Source: CAZKYP01 sp964556885
Lineage (GTDB): Bacteria > Planctomycetota > Phycisphaerae > Sedimentisphaerales > Anaerobacaceae
DNA length: 9,429 nucleotides
NCBI GenBank assembly: GCA_964556885.1
Contig: CAZKYP010000130.1
Coordinates: 1-9,429, forward strand
Direction of reading: 5' to 3'
A program made the translations under genes and the position numbers. A model generated the notes under the pieces. It was not told where the DNA came from and made no database searches. It saw only the letters and a list, made by a program, of their open reading frames with translations. Below, in pieces: positions 6,733-9,429 of the stretch (positions are counted from its first letter, which is position 1; the number at the start of each line of letters is the position of its first letter).

Positions 6733-8346
6733 ATGTTCGGTAATTCGACCTCAGGATTTTACGGTCTTTTAATAATCTCCGTTTCACTTTTATTATTCTC
6801 GCACATATCAGCCGCTTCAGGTGTCGCGGGCTTCCAGCCCGCGAATCGAGGGCGGGACGCCCTCGACACGGATCCGAACAGCACAATAGCCACCGAAGAA
6901 CCTCTTAAAATAAATATAGAAGGGGCGATTCTTATGGCGATGCAAAACAATCGCTCGCTCATCGTCGAGAGAATGAATCCCGATATAAGACAGACATTAG
7001 AACAAGAAGAACTTGGTATTTTCGAACCGGTTTTAGGTCTTGAAGAATCCTCAAGAAGAGCTATATCTGAAAGGCTTGAACGTGTTCTTCTTACCACCGA
7101 AAGTCAGATCGTAGATACTATTACAGGTTCGGCCTCACTTAGTAAATTCTTCTCTACCGGAACAAGCGTCGAGCTTCAAGGCAGCACAAACTACACCGAT
7201 TCGTCCCTATACGGTGACACATTCACCAACAGCCGGCTCGGTGTATCTGTCACACAGGCACTGCTTCAGGGAGCAGACGTTCGCGTCAATATGGCGAGAG
7301 TGAACCAGGCGAGACTCGATACGCTTATCTCGGAATACGAGCTGCGCGGATTCGCAGAAATTTTGCTGGAAGAAGTCGAATCGAAATTCTGGGATTATGC
7401 CCTGGCGCAGAGACAGATTGAAATATACACCGATTCACTGAACCTTGCCGAAAAGCAGATGAACGAGGCCGAGGAGAGAATAAAAATCGGAAACCTCCCC
7501 GAAATGGAACTGGCCGCTTCACAGGCCGAGGTAGCGCTGCGGCGGGAGAACCTCATAAATGCGCGGAGCGACCTTGCCAAGGAACGGCTGAATTTGCTGC
7601 GGCTGCTGAATCCTTCGCCTCAAATCAACTGGAACAGGAACATTGTCCTCGAATACGAAACGACTCTGCCGGGCGTAAATCTCGATGACGTCGAGCAGCA
7701 CGTTCAGGTCGCCCTGAAGATGCGTCCGGACCTTAACCAGGCGCGGCTGGAGATACAGCAGGGTGACATAGAAGTTGTAAGAACCAAAAACGGCCTGCTT
7801 CCGAGGATGGATGTTTTTATTACATTCGGAAAAACTGGATATGGTAATGTTTTTAATAAGGCCACCAATAATATATTCGGCGATAGTTATGACGCCACTT
7901 TTGGTCTTTTATTCGAATCTCCACTGTCCAACCAGGCTGCACGCGCCAGGTACAGACGTGCTCTATTGACCAAACAACAGCTTCTCGAAGCGATGGATAA
8001 CCTTGTGCAGCTTGTACAGATAGATGTTCGCTCCGCTTATATCGAGGTAACACGAACCCTCGAACAGATTACCGCAACCGCCGCAACACGCAATTTTCAG
8101 GAGGAAAAACTGCGAGCTGAAACCGAAAAATTCAGGGTTGGCAAATCCACCTCCCTGCTTGTCGCCCAGGCCCAGCGCGACCTTGTCGAAAGCCAGATTG
8201 CCGAAATAGAGACTTTCGCTAATTATCTCAAGGCATTGGTTGGGCTGTACAGGCTGGAAGGCTCCCTGCTCGAACGACGGGGCGTAAAAATACCCGGCGC
8301 CGAACCCGTTACCCTTGACGACAGGGAACTCGAAAAATATAAATAA
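6733..8346 (+). CDS. Outer-membrane efflux factor (TolC/OEP family)
   Basis: The 537-residue protein should form the trimeric outer-membrane and periplasmic tunnel for the pump encoded just upstream. It has a Sec signal peptide (hydrophobic 11-23, cleavage near 28) without a lipobox Cys, so it is TolC-like rather than a lipoprotein like OprM. Two OEP repeats are visible: about 60-295 (AILMAMQNNRSLIVERM; beta segment about 130-180; long helices 183-291 with KIGNLPEMELAASQAEVALR) and about 318-512 (ALKMRPDLNQARLEIQ; beta segment 359-396; helices 398-510 with KFRVGKSTSLLVAQAQRDLVESQI). The internal duplication is typical. Residues 30-46 (GVAGFQPANRGRDALDT) are coded by a 49-bp structured repeat and fall in the unstructured mature N-terminus, so function need not suffer. 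GAGGAAA (6721-6727) precedes the ATG; the gap from the permease is 23 bp. It ends the operon; I see no hairpin terminator after it. Confidence 0.92.
   Translation: MFGNSTSGFYGLLIISVSLLLFSHISAASGVAGFQPANRGRDALDTDPNSTIATEEPLKINIEGAILMAMQNNRSLIVERMNPDIRQTLEQEELGIFEPVLGLEESSRRAISERLERVLLTTESQIVDTITGSASLSKFFSTGTSVELQGSTNYTDSSLYGDTFTNSRLGVSVTQALLQGADVRVNMARVNQARLDTLISEYELRGFAEILLEEVESKFWDYALAQRQIEIYTDSLNLAEKQMNEAEERIKIGNLPEMELAASQAEVALRRENLINARSDLAKERLNLLRLLNPSPQINWNRNIVLEYETTLPGVNLDDVEQHVQVALKMRPDLNQARLEIQQGDIEVVRTKNGLLPRMDVFITFGKTGYGNVFNKATNNIFGDSYDATFGLLFESPLSNQAARARYRRALLTKQQLLEAMDNLVQLVQIDVRSAYIEVTRTLEQITATAATRNFQEEKLRAETEKFRVGKSTSLLVAQAQRDLVESQIAEIETFANYLKALVGLYRLEGSLLERRGVKIPGAEPVTLDDRELEKYK
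6821..6869. repeat. 49-bp three-way-junction palindromic element inside the outer-membrane factor gene
   Basis: The element is GTGT (6821-6824), hairpin 1 with stem CGCGGGCT/AGCCCGCG (6825-6832, 6836-6843) and loop TCC, a linker AAT (6844-6846), hairpin 2 with stem CGAGGGCG/CGCCCTCG (6847-6854, 6858-6865) and loop GGA, then ACAC (6866-6869), which pairs with the opening GTGT. All pairs are perfect and the two loops are reverse complements. It adds 49 GC-rich bases to an otherwise mixed-composition region and keeps the frame open. The encoded peptide resembles repeat-derived segments I remember from planctomycete-type genomes; I cannot confirm copy number here. Confidence 0.75.
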
Positions 8347-8476
8347 CTCAAACTGACCGATTTGTGCTGTCATCCTCCACAGGACGCCTTACGGTGCTGC
8401 GGAAGCATGGTTTCATGAATGTAGCGGCTTCATTAGGTTCCCGCTTATGGTTCTGTTGCCAAATTCAGAAAATATT

Positions 8477-9429
8477 ATGATGAATAAATATCGACTTTTA
8501 ATTTCATCTCTACTTGCCGGTTTGTTCCCGGCAATACTCGCAGCGGCGGTTGGTGATGAAAATGAACCGGTCAGGTATATCGGCAAGGTCAAGACGTCAA
8601 ACAGCGATTACAGGAACGGCTATCACGATGGACAAATGCGGCCGGCTATCGGTGTGCAGAATTATCAAATCATGCGGGCAAACCGCACACACCCGGAGTG
8701 GTCGGACGGCCTGGGCTGGACGTATAACCACGCCCCCATGCTGGCTTATTTTAACGGCTGGTTCTACTGCCAGTATCTGACAAACCCGACCGGTGAGCAT
8801 ATCCCACCCAGTGTAACGATGCTGAGCCGCTCCGCTAACGGGAAGAACTGGACGAGGCCGCAGGTACTGTTCCCTATTTATTTCACAGCCAACGACGATG
8901 CAACAATAGTCTTCAAACACATGCACCAGAGAATGGGATTTTATATCGCACCCAACGGTCGCTTTTTAACGATGGCCTATTATGGCCCTAACGACGGCTA
9001 CGGCATAGGCCGGGTAGTGCGTGAGATTTATAAAGACAATTCTTTGGGACCGATTTATTTTATCCGGCTTAATGACAACTGGGAAGGCCAGGTCAACTAC
9101 CAACTGTACACAACTTCCGGCGACAAAGGTTTTGTAGAAGCATGTAATGCCTTTCTGGCCGACAAGATTCGCAGGATGCAGTGGTGGGAGGAGGATTACC
9201 TTACAAAAGATGAAGATTTCTATCGTGTTCCCTGGAGAAGCGACCGCAGCAGAAAAGAACCCGGCAAGGCATTTTGTTTTTACACTCGGCCGGATGGTAC
9301 AGTGGTCGGCTTTTTCAAAGACCGTTTAGTTACAATGACAAAAGACGGCGGCCAAACCTTCTCGCAGCCGGTCCGATGTGAAACACTAACCTATAGCGGG
9401 GCAAAAATCTGGGCACAGAAATTAGACAA
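8477..9429 (+). CDS. Secreted BNR/Asp-box beta-propeller protein, probable glycosidase or lyase, N-terminal 317 residues, cut by window edge
   Basis: An open frame from ATG 8477 (a second in-frame ATG at 8480 is equally possible) runs to the window edge. A Sec signal peptide is clear (KYRLLISSLLAGLFPAILAAA, cleavage about 22-25). The mature part looks like a sialidase-type propeller: NHAPMLAYFNGWFYCQYLTNPTGEH (84-108) resembles the blade pattern in which a page of the substrate site is followed by a strand, SANGKNW (119-125) is a degenerate Asp box, and TKDGGQTF (288-295) is a good Asp box. Aromatic residues and His (H50, H85, H108, H148, H150) are abundant, as in carbohydrate-binding clefts. 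I cannot assign a CAZy family; propeller families such as GH33, GH145 or related rhamnose/uronate enzymes are candidates, and a non-catalytic BNR protein is possible. No clear ribosome site or promoter is visible in the 130-bp gap before it. With the GH2 gene on the other side, it suggests extracytoplasmic glycan breakdown. Confidence 0.7.
   Translation, partial: MMNKYRLLISSLLAGLFPAILAAAVGDENEPVRYIGKVKTSNSDYRNGYHDGQMRPAIGVQNYQIMRANRTHPEWSDGLGWTYNHAPMLAYFNGWFYCQYLTNPTGEHIPPSVTMLSRSANGKNWTRPQVLFPIYFTANDDATIVFKHMHQRMGFYIAPNGRFLTMAYYGPNDGYGIGRVVREIYKDNSLGPIYFIRLNDNWEGQVNYQLYTTSGDKGFVEACNAFLADKIRRMQWWEEDYLTKDEDFYRVPWRSDRSRKEPGKAFCFYTRPDGTVVGFFKDRLVTMTKDGGQTFSQPVRCETLTYSGAKIWAQKLD

Noticed and set aside
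7963..8373. 136-codon minus-strand frame across the end of the outer-membrane factor gene
   Set aside because: It is antisense to the second conserved helical repeat of the OEP fold, and its translation shows no family resemblance.
8423..8445. AGCGG/CCGCT inverted repeat after the outer-membrane factor gene as a terminator
   Set aside because: Only 5 bp of stem with a 13-nt loop and no T-run; it is within chance expectation.

Overview
The window reads as chromosomal DNA of a Gram-negative-type bacterium: secreted proteins have Sec signal peptides and there is a complete three-part envelope efflux system. Two exported carbohydrate-active proteins at the edges suggest a free-living polysaccharide degrader. 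An in-frame GC-rich repeat coding GFQPANRGRDALDT resembles repeat-derived peptides I remember from planctomycete and related PVC genomes, so Planctomycetota (perhaps Phycisphaerae) is my best guess. That rests on memory and inference, not on a marker gene.

Layout. 1-1216 (minus, cut by the left edge): N-terminal 405 residues of a secreted LacZ-type GH2 beta-galactosidase. 1217-1504: divergent intergenic region with candidate promoters for both sides, including a perfect 19-bp palindrome (1415-1433) in the promoter of the next gene. 1505-2251 (plus): full-length glyoxalase II (gloB). 2252-2384: short gap with an extended -10 promoter. 2385-8346 (plus): a compact adaptor / RND permease / outer-membrane factor operon, with gaps of 2 and 23 bp and a good Shine-Dalgarno before each gene. 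8347-8476: gap with no confident signal. 8477-9429 (plus, cut by the right edge): N-terminal 317 residues of a secreted beta-propeller protein with Asp-box (BNR) repeats, probably a glycosidase or lyase of unresolved family.

How the genes work together. The three pump genes should build one inner-membrane-to-outside conduit. The permease has the second TM4 aspartate and the TM10 lysine of the AcrB relay replaced by Asn, while the first Asp and the TM11 Arg/Thr are kept. GloB is a stand-alone detoxification enzyme upstream of the pump. The flanking GH2 and BNR proteins are consistent with glycan breakdown but are not clearly co-transcribed with each other.

The most unusual structure is a 49-bp element at 6821-6869 that can fold as a perfect three-way junction (4-bp closing stem, two 8-bp hairpins whose 3-nt loops are mutually complementary). 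It lies in frame just after the signal peptide of the outer-membrane factor. A second hairpin repeat lies inside the signal peptide of the GH2 enzyme, and a third, weaker candidate in gloB. This suggests mobile or dispersed palindromic repeats that are tolerated as protein-coding sequence at export signals. I saw no tRNA, rRNA, CRISPR array, transposase or integrase.
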